A stretch of DNA of 5,952 bases from G020353235 sp035528295 (GCA_035528295.1 DATKYY010000065.1:1-5952); one strand, 5' to 3'. Shown: positions 1 through 5,898, counted from the first letter of the stretch. The notes: generated from the sequence alone by a model not told the origin. Translations and numbers: made by a program.

Positions 1-450
1 CCCTTTGATTGCTGGCTGGTACTGCGCGGCATTGAGACCCTGCCGGTAAGAATGAAACAGCATGAGGCCAATGCCACCCGGGTGGCTAACTATCTCGCCG
101 AGCACCCCGCCGTGAAGCGGGTATTCTATCCCGGACTGAAATCCCACCCCGGTCATGAAATCGCCCGAAGGCAGATGAAGGGATTCGGCGGGGTGGTCTC
201 ATTTGAATTAAAAGGGGGCGCCAGCGCGACCAACCGTTTTCTGAAGAGAATCAAGGTATTTTCGCTGGCTGAATCACTGGGAGGGGCTGCTTCTTTGGCT
301 GAACACCCGGCGACAATGAGCCACGCCTCAATGCCGAAAGAGCACCGGGAAAAAATAGGCCTCACTGATGAGCTAGTCCGCCTATCCGTGGGCCTGGAAA
401 ACGCGGACGATTTGATTGACGATTTAGGCCAGGCGCTCAAGTCTAGTTGA
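1..450 (+). CDS. Cystathionine gamma-synthase/gamma-lyase family PLP enzyme, C-terminal part (5' end outside window)
   Basis: The reading frame is open from base 1 and ends at TGA 448-450, giving the last 149 residues of a Cys/Met-metabolism PLP enzyme (fold type I). Recognisable family blocks are the opening LVLRGIETLPVRM, the YPGLKSHPGHE segment, GFGGVVSFEL, the active-site loop SLGGAASLAEHPATMSHAS, and RLSVGLE near the end. The Arg of RLSVGLE (codon 379-381) is the family's substrate-carboxylate ligand. The PLP lysine lies upstream, outside the window. Such enzymes make cystathionine from activated homoserine and cysteine, or cleave cystathionine, homocysteine or methionine, in the cytoplasm. 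The loop carries Ala (codon 289-291) where CGS/CGL enzymes usually have Glu (GG-x-E-S), so synthase, lyase and sulfhydrylase cannot be told apart here and no symbol is given. The next gene's Shine-Dalgarno overlaps this stop codon, so the two are probably cotranscribed. Confidence 0.93.
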   Translation, partial: PFDCWLVLRGIETLPVRMKQHEANATRVANYLAEHPAVKRVFYPGLKSHPGHEIARRQMKGFGGVVSFELKGGASATNRFLKRIKVFSLAESLGGAASLAEHPATMSHASMPKEHREKIGLTDELVRLSVGLENADDLIDDLGQALKSS

Positions 451-461
451 AGGAGCCAGAC

Positions 462-1727
462 ATGTCTTTTGCCCGAACTCTGCGCTGTCGAAAGTGCGGG
501 CAGGAATATCCCCTGCAGCCGCTCAATGTTTGCGACTTCTGCCTCAGCCCGCTTGAGGTCAGCTATGACTACCAGGCGATGGCTAAAGCCATAAACCGGG
601 ATAAGCTGAGCCAGGGACCGCGGAGCATGTGGCGCTATCGCGATTTGCTGCCTGCAGAAGACAAAGAGGTGGACATTGGCACCGGCTTCACCCCCCTGGT
701 CAAAGCCGATAACCTGGGGTGTGAGCTGGGGCTGGAACAGCTCTACATCAAGAATGACTGCCTCAACCCGACCTATTCCTTCAAGGACCGCCCGGTCTCG
801 GTGGCGGCTACCAAGGCACGGGAGTTTGGCTTTGATACCCTCGCCTGCGCCTCAACCGGTAATCTGGCCGCCAGCGTCGCCGCCCATGCCGCCAAGGCGA
901 AGATGAAGGCCTATGTTTTCGTCCCGGCGGATGTTGAGCCGGGCAAGCTGGTGGGAGCGGCCATCTACAACCCGGTATTAATCACGGTCAACGGCAGCTA
1001 TGACGATGTCAATCGCCTCTGCGCCAAGGTGGCCCAGAAATACAAGCTGGGCTTTATCAATATCAACCTGAGACCATATTATGCCGAGGGGAGCAAGACG
1101 CTGGGCTATGAAGTTGCCGAGCAGCTAGGCTGGCGTGCCCCCGACTGCGTGGTGGCTCCGGCCGCTTCCGGGCTGCTCTTTACCCGAATCTGGAAGGCGC
1201 TGGACGAACTATCCATGCTTGGTCTGATTGAACCGGCCAATACCCACATGTTCGTCAGCCAGGCCGCCGGTAGCTCCCCGATTGTCAACGCCTTTGAAAC
1301 GGGCAGCCACCATGTCAACCCGGTAGTGCCCAGTACTATTGCCAAGTCCATCGCCATCGGCAATCCGACCGATGGCTACTATGCCCTCCGCATTGCCCGA
1401 CAATCAGGCGGTGGCGCCTGTGCCGTCACCGATGACGAAGCCATCGCCGGCATAAAGCTACTGGCGCAGAGCGAGGGCATCTTTACCGAGGCGGCGGGGG
1501 GGGTGGTGGTGAGCGCCCTGAAAAAACTGGCTGCCACCGGGGCAATCAAGCGAAAAGAACTTACCGTAGCCTTTATCACCGGCGCCGGGCCGAGAACACA
1601 GGAAATACTAGCCGGCACGGTCCAGCCCGTGGTCACCGAGCCCAATCTGGAATCACTGGAGAAGGTGCTCAGTCTGCCGGGCCGAACCGATAATAAAGGC
1701 TATGCTAATAAAGACAGGGGGGACTAA
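462..1727 (+). CDS. thrC: Threonine synthase, zinc-ribbon-type N terminus
   Basis: This 421-residue fold type II PLP enzyme probably converts O-phosphohomoserine to threonine and phosphate. The N terminus has a four-cysteine knuckle (C9, C12, C24, C27), common in one class of bacterial and archaeal threonine synthases. The PLP lysine is K108 in NPTYSFKDRPVSVA. The substrate/phosphate loop is ASTGNLAASVA (residues 130-140), and the C-terminal TGAG (373-376) corresponds to the usual TGNG next to the cofactor. I chose ATG 462 because GAAGGAG (449-455) sits six bases upstream; an in-frame TTG at 447 would overlap the preceding gene and has no such site. The gene follows a cystathionine-synthase/lyase family gene by 11 bases, consistent with shared homoserine-derived substrates. 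The TGNG-to-TGAG change and AASG in the mid-protein glycine loop (235-237) leave some chance of a paralogue with a different substrate, such as a cysteate-synthase-like enzyme. Confidence 0.88.
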   Translation: MSFARTLRCRKCGQEYPLQPLNVCDFCLSPLEVSYDYQAMAKAINRDKLSQGPRSMWRYRDLLPAEDKEVDIGTGFTPLVKADNLGCELGLEQLYIKNDCLNPTYSFKDRPVSVAATKAREFGFDTLACASTGNLAASVAAHAAKAKMKAYVFVPADVEPGKLVGAAIYNPVLITVNGSYDDVNRLCAKVAQKYKLGFININLRPYYAEGSKTLGYEVAEQLGWRAPDCVVAPAASGLLFTRIWKALDELSMLGLIEPANTHMFVSQAAGSSPIVNAFETGSHHVNPVVPSTIAKSIAIGNPTDGYYALRIARQSGGGACAVTDDEAIAGIKLLAQSEGIFTEAAGGVVVSALKKLAATGAIKRKELTVAFITGAGPRTQEILAGTVQPVVTEPNLESLEKVLSLPGRTDNKGYANKDRGD

Positions 1728-1728
1728 G

Positions 1729-1971
1729 ATGGCGAAGAGACAGGTAATGTTTACCTTCCCTCCGGAACTGGTTCGGGAGCCCATCATCCATAACATCAGC
1801 CAGCAGTTCAAGGTGGTACCCAACATCCGCCGGGCTGACATCTCGGAAAACAAGGGCTGGGTAGTTCTGGAGCTGGAGGGTGACGAGAAGGACATCGAAC
1901 GGAGCATCGCCTGGCTGACCCAGAAAGGGATAAGGGTCGACCCGGCAACCGGTGATGTCGTCGAGGGCTAG
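1729..1971 (+). CDS. Stand-alone NIL-domain protein
   Basis: This 80-residue protein is essentially one NIL domain. It shows the family pattern: an N-terminal strand VMFTFPPELVREPII (6-20), a helix running into FKVVPNIRRADIS (where NIR replaces the eponymous NIL), the strand GWVVLELEG, a helix DIERSIAWL, and a terminal GIRVDP strand. It has no cysteines, signal peptide or membrane segment, so it lacks the ferredoxin module fused to NIL in some homologues. NIL domains are known as the C-terminal methionine-sensing domain of the MetN transporter ATPase and as companions of homocysteine-forming proteins. A sulfur-amino-acid sensing or accessory role here is inference. ATG 1729 is chosen because AGGGGGG (1716-1722) lies six bases upstream; an in-frame ATG at 1702 would sit inside thrC without such a site. 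Only one base separates it from the thrC stop, indicating cotranscription and probable coupling. Confidence 0.85.
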   Translation: MAKRQVMFTFPPELVREPIIHNISQQFKVVPNIRRADISENKGWVVLELEGDEKDIERSIAWLTQKGIRVDPATGDVVEG

Positions 1972-1989
1972 ACTAAATACCGGTGAAGG

Positions 1990-2018
1990 TTGACAAACGA
2001 TATCGCCTGTGTTATATT
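1990..2018 (+). promoter_or_regulatory. Sigma-70-type promoter for the aro operon
   Basis: A perfect -35 hexamer TTGACA (1990-1995) is separated by exactly 17 bases from TATATT (2013-2018), a 5/6 match to the -10 consensus. Transcription would start near 2025, giving a leader of about 210 bases before the DAHP synthase start. It lies just downstream of the NIL gene and just upstream of the aromatic leader ORF. The start site is inferred from spacing, not observed. Confidence 0.8.
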
Positions 2019-2046
2019 AACCCAAGCTAAATATAGAGTAAAGAAT

Positions 2047-2127
2047 ATGTCAATTTACTTTGCCCCCTATTGGTATTACTACTATTTTACGGAGCGCACC
2101 GGATGCGCTGGGGGGGCATTGGTCTAA
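2047..2127 (+). CDS. Aromatic-rich leader peptide (26 aa) of the aro operon
   Basis: A short ORF from ATG 2047 to TAA 2125-2127 encodes a 26-residue peptide. Residues 4-14 read YFAPYWYYYYF: six Tyr, two Phe and one Trp among eleven residues. The Tyr codons are at 2056, 2068, 2074, 2077, 2080 and 2083, Phe at 2059 and 2086, and Trp at 2071. Chance is an unlikely source, given that the ORF lies between a promoter and an aromatic-pathway operon. The second half (TERTGCAGGALV) is encoded by the RNA hairpin segments and probably matters only as RNA. The Shine-Dalgarno is weak (GAG 2036-2038, eight bases upstream). The peptide has no expected function after synthesis; its translation is the sensor. 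Tyr dominance suggests tRNA-Tyr charging is the main signal, with Phe and Trp contributing. Confidence 0.82.
   Translation: MSIYFAPYWYYYYFTERTGCAGGALV
2093..2109 (+). promoter_or_regulatory. Leader hairpin 1:2 (pause/anti-antiterminator stem)
   Basis: AGCGCA (2093-2098) and TGCGCT (2104-2109) form a perfect 6-bp stem with loop CCGGA. It begins five bases after the last aromatic codon (Phe, 2086-2088), so a ribosome stalled at the end of the aromatic run would cover its left arm. Its right arm overlaps the segment that pairs with the terminator arm, which makes it the classical 1:2 structure. Confidence 0.65.
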
Positions 2128-2180
2128 AAACGGCGCGATAACAATAAATTAAGGTAAATTTAAAGAGAACCCTCCCCGGC
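2107..2180 (+). promoter_or_regulatory. Predicted antiterminator pairing 2:3
   Basis: GCTGGGGGGG (2107-2116) can pair with CCTCCCCGGC (2171-2180) over ten contiguous positions: eight Watson-Crick pairs and two G-U wobbles. This captures most of the terminator's 5' arm (2166-2174) and its loop, so the two structures exclude each other. The 54 bases between the arms are mostly A/T-rich and look largely unstructured. The leader-ORF stop codon lies in this interval, so a ribosome finishing translation would sit on or next to the 5' arm. Confidence 0.65.
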
Positions 2181-2198
2181 AGAGGGTTCTTCTCATTT
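2166..2198 (+). terminator. Attenuator terminator hairpin (3:4)
   Basis: AGAACCCTC (2166-2174) and GAGGGTTCT (2182-2190) form a perfect 9-bp inverted repeat with the seven-base loop CCCGGCA. Downstream is a T-rich but interrupted tract (TCTCATTT, 2191-2198). It lies upstream of the DAHP synthase ribosome binding site and downstream of the promoter, so it would terminate the operon's own transcript. The imperfect T tract suggests a moderate-strength terminator, which suits a regulated attenuator. Confidence 0.72.
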
Positions 2199-2223
2199 AG
2201 AAGGCTAATCTAGAAGACGAATC

Positions 2224-2231
2224 AGGAGGGG
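2224..2231 (+). promoter_or_regulatory. Strong Shine-Dalgarno of DAHP synthase gene
   Basis: AGGAGGGG contains the full AGGAGG core (2224-2229), six bases before ATG 2236. This fixes the start at 2236 rather than the in-frame ATG at 2245. It is much stronger than any site before the downstream aro genes, fitting a single main ribosome entry point followed by coupled translation. Confidence 0.85.
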
Positions 2232-2235
2232 AAAG

Positions 2236-3303
2236 ATGATAATCATGAAAACTGAGGCAACCGATGAAGAAATAGCCAGGGTGGTGCAAGAAATCCAGAA
2301 ACACGGGCTCAAGGCTGATGTCTCCCGGGGCGAATTCAGGACAATAATCGGGCTGGTGGGAGATGAGCGCAAAATCCCCTTCTCCCATTTCGCCGTTTTC
2401 CCCGGGGTGAAAGAAGCCATGATGGTGGAAACATCGTATAAACTGATAAGCCGGGAATATAGTAAACTATCCGGTGAAAAGAGGGAACGCCGGCTAATCA
2501 AGGTAAAGAACACCAGCATCGGCAGCGATGAGCCGGTATTTATCGCCGGACCCTGTGCCGTGGAAAACAAGCAGCAGCTATTCAAGATTGCCGAGGGGAT
2601 AAAGAAGGCAGGGGCTCATATGCTGAGAGGCGGTATTTTTAAGCCGCGGAGTTCGGTGCACTCCTTCCAGGGGCTGGGGGCTAATGGCCGGGAAGGCGCC
2701 GAAGAGGCGCTAAGCTGGCTGCGCCAAGCCGGGGAAAAATTTGAAATGCCGGTAATCACCGAGGTGAGAGGGGAAACCCAGGTTGACCTGATTGCCGATT
2801 ATGTGGATATACTTCAAATCGGGTCCCGAAATATGTATGACCAGGACCTGCTCTCCGCGGTTGCCCGCAAAAAGAAGCCGGTGCTGCTGAAGAGGCACTT
2901 CGGGGCCGGCATTGAGGAATTTTTATCTTTTGCCGAATACATCGCCGCCGAGGGCAACAAGGATATTATCCTTTGCGAAAGGGGGATCATACCCATCGGT
3001 AAGGGCAAAAGCTACACCCGATATACCTTTGACCTGGCGTCTATCCCGGCCATCCAGAAAGAGACCTATCTGCCCATAATCGCCGACCCCAGTCACGCCA
3101 CCGGTCGCCACGACCTCATCTTAAACATGAGCTGTGCCGCCATCGCCGCGGGCGCCAACGGTCTGATGCTGGAAACGCACTACAACCCCCAGGAGGCATG
3201 GGTCGACGGACAGCAGACGATAACCCCGGATGAACTCAAAGACATCATTGATGCCTGCCAGAGAATCCGCCGCGATTTACCCATAGCAACCAAAAATGAG
3301 TGA
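2236..3303 (+). CDS. aroF: 3-deoxy-7-phosphoheptulonate (DAHP) synthase, type I-beta, with N-terminal regulatory domain
   Basis: This 355-residue cytoplasmic enzyme condenses phosphoenolpyruvate and erythrose 4-phosphate, the committed step of the shikimate pathway. Residues 1 to about 85 look like the ferredoxin/ACT-like domain that in Thermotoga-type enzymes gives Tyr/Phe feedback inhibition. The barrel follows. Probable metal ligands are C107 in AGPC, H287 in DPSH, E313 in MLETH and D324 in VDGQQT. The substrate motif LRGGIFKPRSSVHSFQGLG spans residues 130-148, with KR at 219-220 and CERG at 247-250. The stretch after CERG reads IIPIGKGKSYTR, about three residues longer than the usual RTFE-type segment. 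The gene heads an operon, is preceded by an aromatic-codon attenuator, and overlaps aroB by 8 bases. Function is secure; the symbol aroF is conventional for this subtype, and aroG or aroA are also used. Confidence 0.95.
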   Translation: MIIMKTEATDEEIARVVQEIQKHGLKADVSRGEFRTIIGLVGDERKIPFSHFAVFPGVKEAMMVETSYKLISREYSKLSGEKRERRLIKVKNTSIGSDEPVFIAGPCAVENKQQLFKIAEGIKKAGAHMLRGGIFKPRSSVHSFQGLGANGREGAEEALSWLRQAGEKFEMPVITEVRGETQVDLIADYVDILQIGSRNMYDQDLLSAVARKKKPVLLKRHFGAGIEEFLSFAEYIAAEGNKDIILCERGIIPIGKGKSYTRYTFDLASIPAIQKETYLPIIADPSHATGRHDLILNMSCAAIAAGANGLMLETHYNPQEAWVDGQQTITPDELKDIIDACQRIRRDLPIATKNE

Positions 3304-4390
3304 CATGATGCGAAAAGTTAAAGTAGAACTGGGTGCCAGCAGCTATGAAATTCACATCGGCTCGGGACTGCTGGCCCAAACCGGACACCGGCTAAAAGAG
3401 CACGGCTTCGCCGGCAAGCTGGTGATTATCACCAACCCCACCCTGAAAAAGCGATACGGCGACGGGCTGAAGCAGACTCTGGACAGAGACGGCTTCCGGG
3501 TAATCACCCTGCTGGTCCCGGAAGGGGAAGAGCAGAAGTCGCTGGAGACCGCCGGCAGGCTATACCATGAACTGACCGACTGCCATGCGGAAAGGACCAC
3601 CCCCATATTGGCTCTGGGGGGCGGGGTTATCGGCGACCTGGCCGGCTTTGTCGCCGCCAGCTATATGCGGGGGGTGCCCCTCATCCAGATGCCCACCACC
3701 CTGCTGGCACAGGTGGATAGCAGCATCGGGGGCAAGGTGGCCGTAGACCACGGCCAGCTGAAAAACAAAATCGGCGCCTTCTACCAGCCCAAACTGGTCA
3801 TCGCCGATATTAATACCCTGAAGACCCTCCCCGCCGCTGAAATAGCCAACGGGCTGGCCGAGGTCATCAAAAGCGCCGCCATAAGAAACAAAAAATTCTT
3901 TGCCTTTCTGGAGGCAAATATTGACCGCATAAACGCGCGGGACAACGAAGCGCTGGAGGAGGTAGTCTTCCAGGCGGCCAAGATTAAAGCCGAAGTCGTG
4001 GCCAAAGACGAGAGGGACTTCGGCTTGAGAAGCATCCTGAACTACGGCCATACCATCGGGCACGCCATTGAGACCGTTTCTGATTTCAAGGTGGAACACG
4101 GCGGTGCCGTCGCTCTCGGCATGCTCGCCGCCGCCCGAATCTCAAACAAGATGGGCACTATGGATAAAGAGGCAGCCACCAGATTAAAGAACCTCATCCA
4201 GAAAGCCGGTCTGCCCACCAAAATGCCCAAACTCAACCCGAAAAAGTTAATCGAGGCGATGCAACACGATAAGAAAGTCAGGCAGGACAAAATAAGATTT
4301 GTCCTGCTCCGGGAGATAGGCGATGCCTTTATCACCGATGAGGTAAGCCCCTCCCTGATAGCCGAGGTTTTAACTGATGAAGAGACCTAG
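3296..4390 (+). CDS. aroB: 3-dehydroquinate synthase
   Basis: This 364-residue NAD- and metal-dependent cytoplasmic enzyme cyclises DAHP to 3-dehydroquinate, the second shikimate step. Visible motifs are the NAD-binding glycine loop LGGGVIGDLAGF (107-118), the substrate/cofactor block MPTTLLAQVDSSIGGKVAVD (132-151), and the metal ligands E189 in GLAEVIK, H252 in NYGHTIGHA and H268 in EHGG. The length is normal for the family. The start at ATG 3296 overlaps the DAHP synthase end by 8 bases. In-frame ATGs at 3305 and 3308 just after that stop are possible alternatives, since no clear Shine-Dalgarno is visible for any of them. The protein alignment would lose only 3-4 residues. The overlap points to translational coupling with the upstream gene. 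Confidence 0.96.
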   Translation: MSDMMRKVKVELGASSYEIHIGSGLLAQTGHRLKEHGFAGKLVIITNPTLKKRYGDGLKQTLDRDGFRVITLLVPEGEEQKSLETAGRLYHELTDCHAERTTPILALGGGVIGDLAGFVAASYMRGVPLIQMPTTLLAQVDSSIGGKVAVDHGQLKNKIGAFYQPKLVIADINTLKTLPAAEIANGLAEVIKSAAIRNKKFFAFLEANIDRINARDNEALEEVVFQAAKIKAEVVAKDERDFGLRSILNYGHTIGHAIETVSDFKVEHGGAVALGMLAAARISNKMGTMDKEAATRLKNLIQKAGLPTKMPKLNPKKLIEAMQHDKKVRQDKIRFVLLREIGDAFITDEVSPSLIAEVLTDEET

Positions 4391-5036
4391 AATCTGTGCC
4401 GTTATCGTAAATAATGAAATCAAAGCGGTAAAGAGAGTCGAGCCGCTGGTCGACCTGTTTGAAGTCCGCATCGACCTCATCGGCACCGGCTGGACTGAAT
4501 TAGTAAAACAGCTGAAAAAGCCCTGGATAGCCTGCAACCGCTGCGCCGAAGAGGGGGGCAGCTGGTCAGGAAGCGAAGCCCAGCGAAGAGAAGAGCTGCT
4601 CCGGGCGGTGGAGCTGGGAGCAGACATGGTTGATATCGAGCTCGTCACCGGCAACCTGAAAGAGATGGTAGCTATGATTAAAAGAAAGGCAAAATGCCTT
4701 ATCTCCTGCCACGATTTTAAGAGAACACCCCCTTTAGAGCGGCTGCGGGAGATAGTTAATAAAGAAATAGAAGCCGGTGCCGATATCGGCAAGGTGGTCA
4801 CCACCGCCCAAAAATTCCAGGACAATCTGACCGTGCTGCAGCTTATTGCCGACTTTCCCCAGAGCAGAATAGTCTCTTTTGCCATGGGAGGATTGGGCAC
4901 CATAAGCCGGGTTCTCTGTCCCCTGCTCGGCGGCGAATTCAGCTACGCCGCCACCCAAGAAGGCAGTGAGTCCGCCGCCGGCCAGATAACGGTAGCCGAT
5001 TTAAGAAAGATCTACCGGATGTTAAAAAATGAGTAG
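4377..5036 (+). CDS. aroD: 3-dehydroquinate dehydratase, type I
   Basis: This 219-residue class I dehydroquinase dehydrates 3-dehydroquinate to 3-dehydroshikimate through a lysine Schiff base. The catalytic pair is visible as H112 in LISCHDF and K139 in IGKVVTTA. Substrate-binding positions typical of the family are E29/R31 in FEVRID, E88 in VDIE, R178 in GTISRVL and Q203 in SAAGQITV. The length is typical of compact prokaryotic type I enzymes. Type II enzymes are unrelated and lack these motifs, so the class assignment is firm. ATG 4377 overlaps aroB by 14 bases, with GAGG (4364-4367) nine bases upstream. Its product feeds the aroE enzyme encoded next. Confidence 0.95.
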   Translation: MKRPRICAVIVNNEIKAVKRVEPLVDLFEVRIDLIGTGWTELVKQLKKPWIACNRCAEEGGSWSGSEAQRREELLRAVELGADMVDIELVTGNLKEMVAMIKRKAKCLISCHDFKRTPPLERLREIVNKEIEAGADIGKVVTTAQKFQDNLTVLQLIADFPQSRIVSFAMGGLGTISRVLCPLLGGEFSYAATQEGSESAAGQITVADLRKIYRMLKNE

Positions 5037-5898
5037 CCGTACTGCCGGGAAAACCAAACTCTGTGGCATAATCGGTGACCCGATAGAGCACACCGTATCA
5101 CCGGTAATGCACAATGCCGCCTTCAGGGAGCTGGGGCTGGATTACCTCTACGCTCCCTTTCCGGTAAAGAAGGCGGACCTGGGCAAAACAGTGGCCGGGA
5201 TGAGAGTCCTTAATGTCAGCGGCTTTAACGTAACCCTGCCCCATAAGGTAGCCATTATCCCCTTTCTGGATAAACTGGACCCGCTTGCCGAGAATATCGG
5301 CGCGGTTAACACCGTGGTCAACAAGGGCGGTGTTTTAACCGGCTACAATACTGACGCCGCCGGCTTTCTGCGGGCGCTGAAGGAGAACGGGGTTGAGCCA
5401 GAGGCTAAAAATATAGTCATTATCGGTGCCGGCGGTGCCGCCCGGGCAATTTCCTTCATCCTTGCCCAGAATGAAGCCAGCCTGACCATTCTTAACCGGC
5501 AATCGGAATTTGACTGGGCTAAAGAACTGGCCTTCCGGCTCTCCCGGCTTTTCCAAAAGACTAAAGCCGTGGCACTGAGTGATAAAAATCTGGCCTCGGC
5601 ACTGAAGGGGGCAGATGTTTTAATCAACGCTACCAGTGTCGGTATGAAACCCAACCACAAAGAAAGCCCGGTCCCCGCCAGACTGCTGAAACCGGGGCTG
5701 GTTGTTTCTGACATCGTCTATAATCCCCCCAAAACGAGACTGCTAAAAGAGGCGGAAGCGGCTGGCGCCAAGACCATCAGCGGTATCGACATGCTGGTCT
5801 GGCAGGGAGCGCTCGCCTTTGAGATGTGGACCGGGCAGAAAGCCCCCGTTGAACTGATGAAAAAAGAGGCAATTAAGGCACTGAAACATGAAAACTAG
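5029..5898 (+). CDS. aroE: Shikimate dehydrogenase (NADP-dependent)
   Basis: This 289-residue cytoplasmic enzyme reduces 3-dehydroshikimate to shikimate. The N-terminal substrate domain has the shikimate-binding S24 in HTVSPVMHN, catalytic K73 in FNVTLPHK, N94 in GAVNT and catalytic D109 in GYNTDAAGF. The nucleotide domain follows with GAGGAARA (134-141) and NR at 156-157, which normally selects NADP phosphate; the usual NRT is NRQ here. NATSVGM (200-206) and WQGALAFE (258-265) complete the family pattern. The start ATG 5029 overlaps aroD by 8 bases and has only a weak upstream GGA, suggesting coupling. Paralogues such as quinate/shikimate dehydrogenases share these motifs, but its place in a complete aro series makes aroE the best call. 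Confidence 0.96.
   Translation: MSSRTAGKTKLCGIIGDPIEHTVSPVMHNAAFRELGLDYLYAPFPVKKADLGKTVAGMRVLNVSGFNVTLPHKVAIIPFLDKLDPLAENIGAVNTVVNKGGVLTGYNTDAAGFLRALKENGVEPEAKNIVIIGAGGAARAISFILAQNEASLTILNRQSEFDWAKELAFRLSRLFQKTKAVALSDKNLASALKGADVLINATSVGMKPNHKESPVPARLLKPGLVVSDIVYNPPKTRLLKEAEAAGAKTISGIDMLVWQGALAFEMWTGQKAPVELMKKEAIKALKHEN

Larger units (their letters stand above)
2025..2198 (+). promoter_or_regulatory. Predicted aromatic-amino-acid transcription attenuator (leader RNA)
   Basis: This leader has all the parts of a ribosome-mediated attenuator in the expected order: a promoter, a short ORF rich in Tyr/Phe/Trp codons, a hairpin just after the control codons (segments 1:2), a segment able to pair with the terminator's 5' arm (segments 2:3), a terminator-like hairpin (segments 3:4), and then the ribosome binding site of a DAHP synthase gene. 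In the model, shortage of charged tRNA-Tyr, -Phe or -Trp stalls the ribosome on the run at 2068-2088. It then covers segment 1, so segment 2 pairs with segment 3 and the polymerase reads through. With ample aromatic amino acids the ribosome reaches the stop at 2125-2127 and covers segment 2, so the terminator forms. The elements are seen in the sequence; the mechanism is inferred by analogy with trp and pheA leaders. Confidence 0.8.

Noticed and set aside
447..461. Upstream TTG start for thrC
   Set aside because: It overlaps the preceding gene and would place the GAAGGAG ribosome site within the coding region; ATG 462 has ideal six-base spacing.
1702..1728. Upstream ATG start for the NIL protein
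   Set aside because: It lies inside thrC without a good ribosome site, and the nine extra residues are not part of the NIL domain; ATG 1729 follows AGGGGGG.
1948..1986. Direct repeat ACCGGTGA (1948-1955 and 1979-1986) next to the -35 box
   Set aside because: Considered as an operator pair or weak hairpin. One copy is inside the NIL coding region, the unit is only eight bases, and no T-run follows, so chance is a sufficient explanation.
2025..2235. T-box or metabolite riboswitch in the leader
   Set aside because: I see no T-box AG-bulge stem or conserved TGGNACC-type motif, and the translated aromatic leader plus alternative stems explain the region better.
3560..4099. 179-codon open frame on the minus strand
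   Set aside because: It lies opposite aroB, shows no family pattern, and is explained by codon bias of the real gene.
4370..4903. 177-codon open frame on the minus strand
   Set aside because: It is antisense to aroD, whose catalytic motifs are intact; the Ser/Leu-rich product looks like a reverse-complement shadow.
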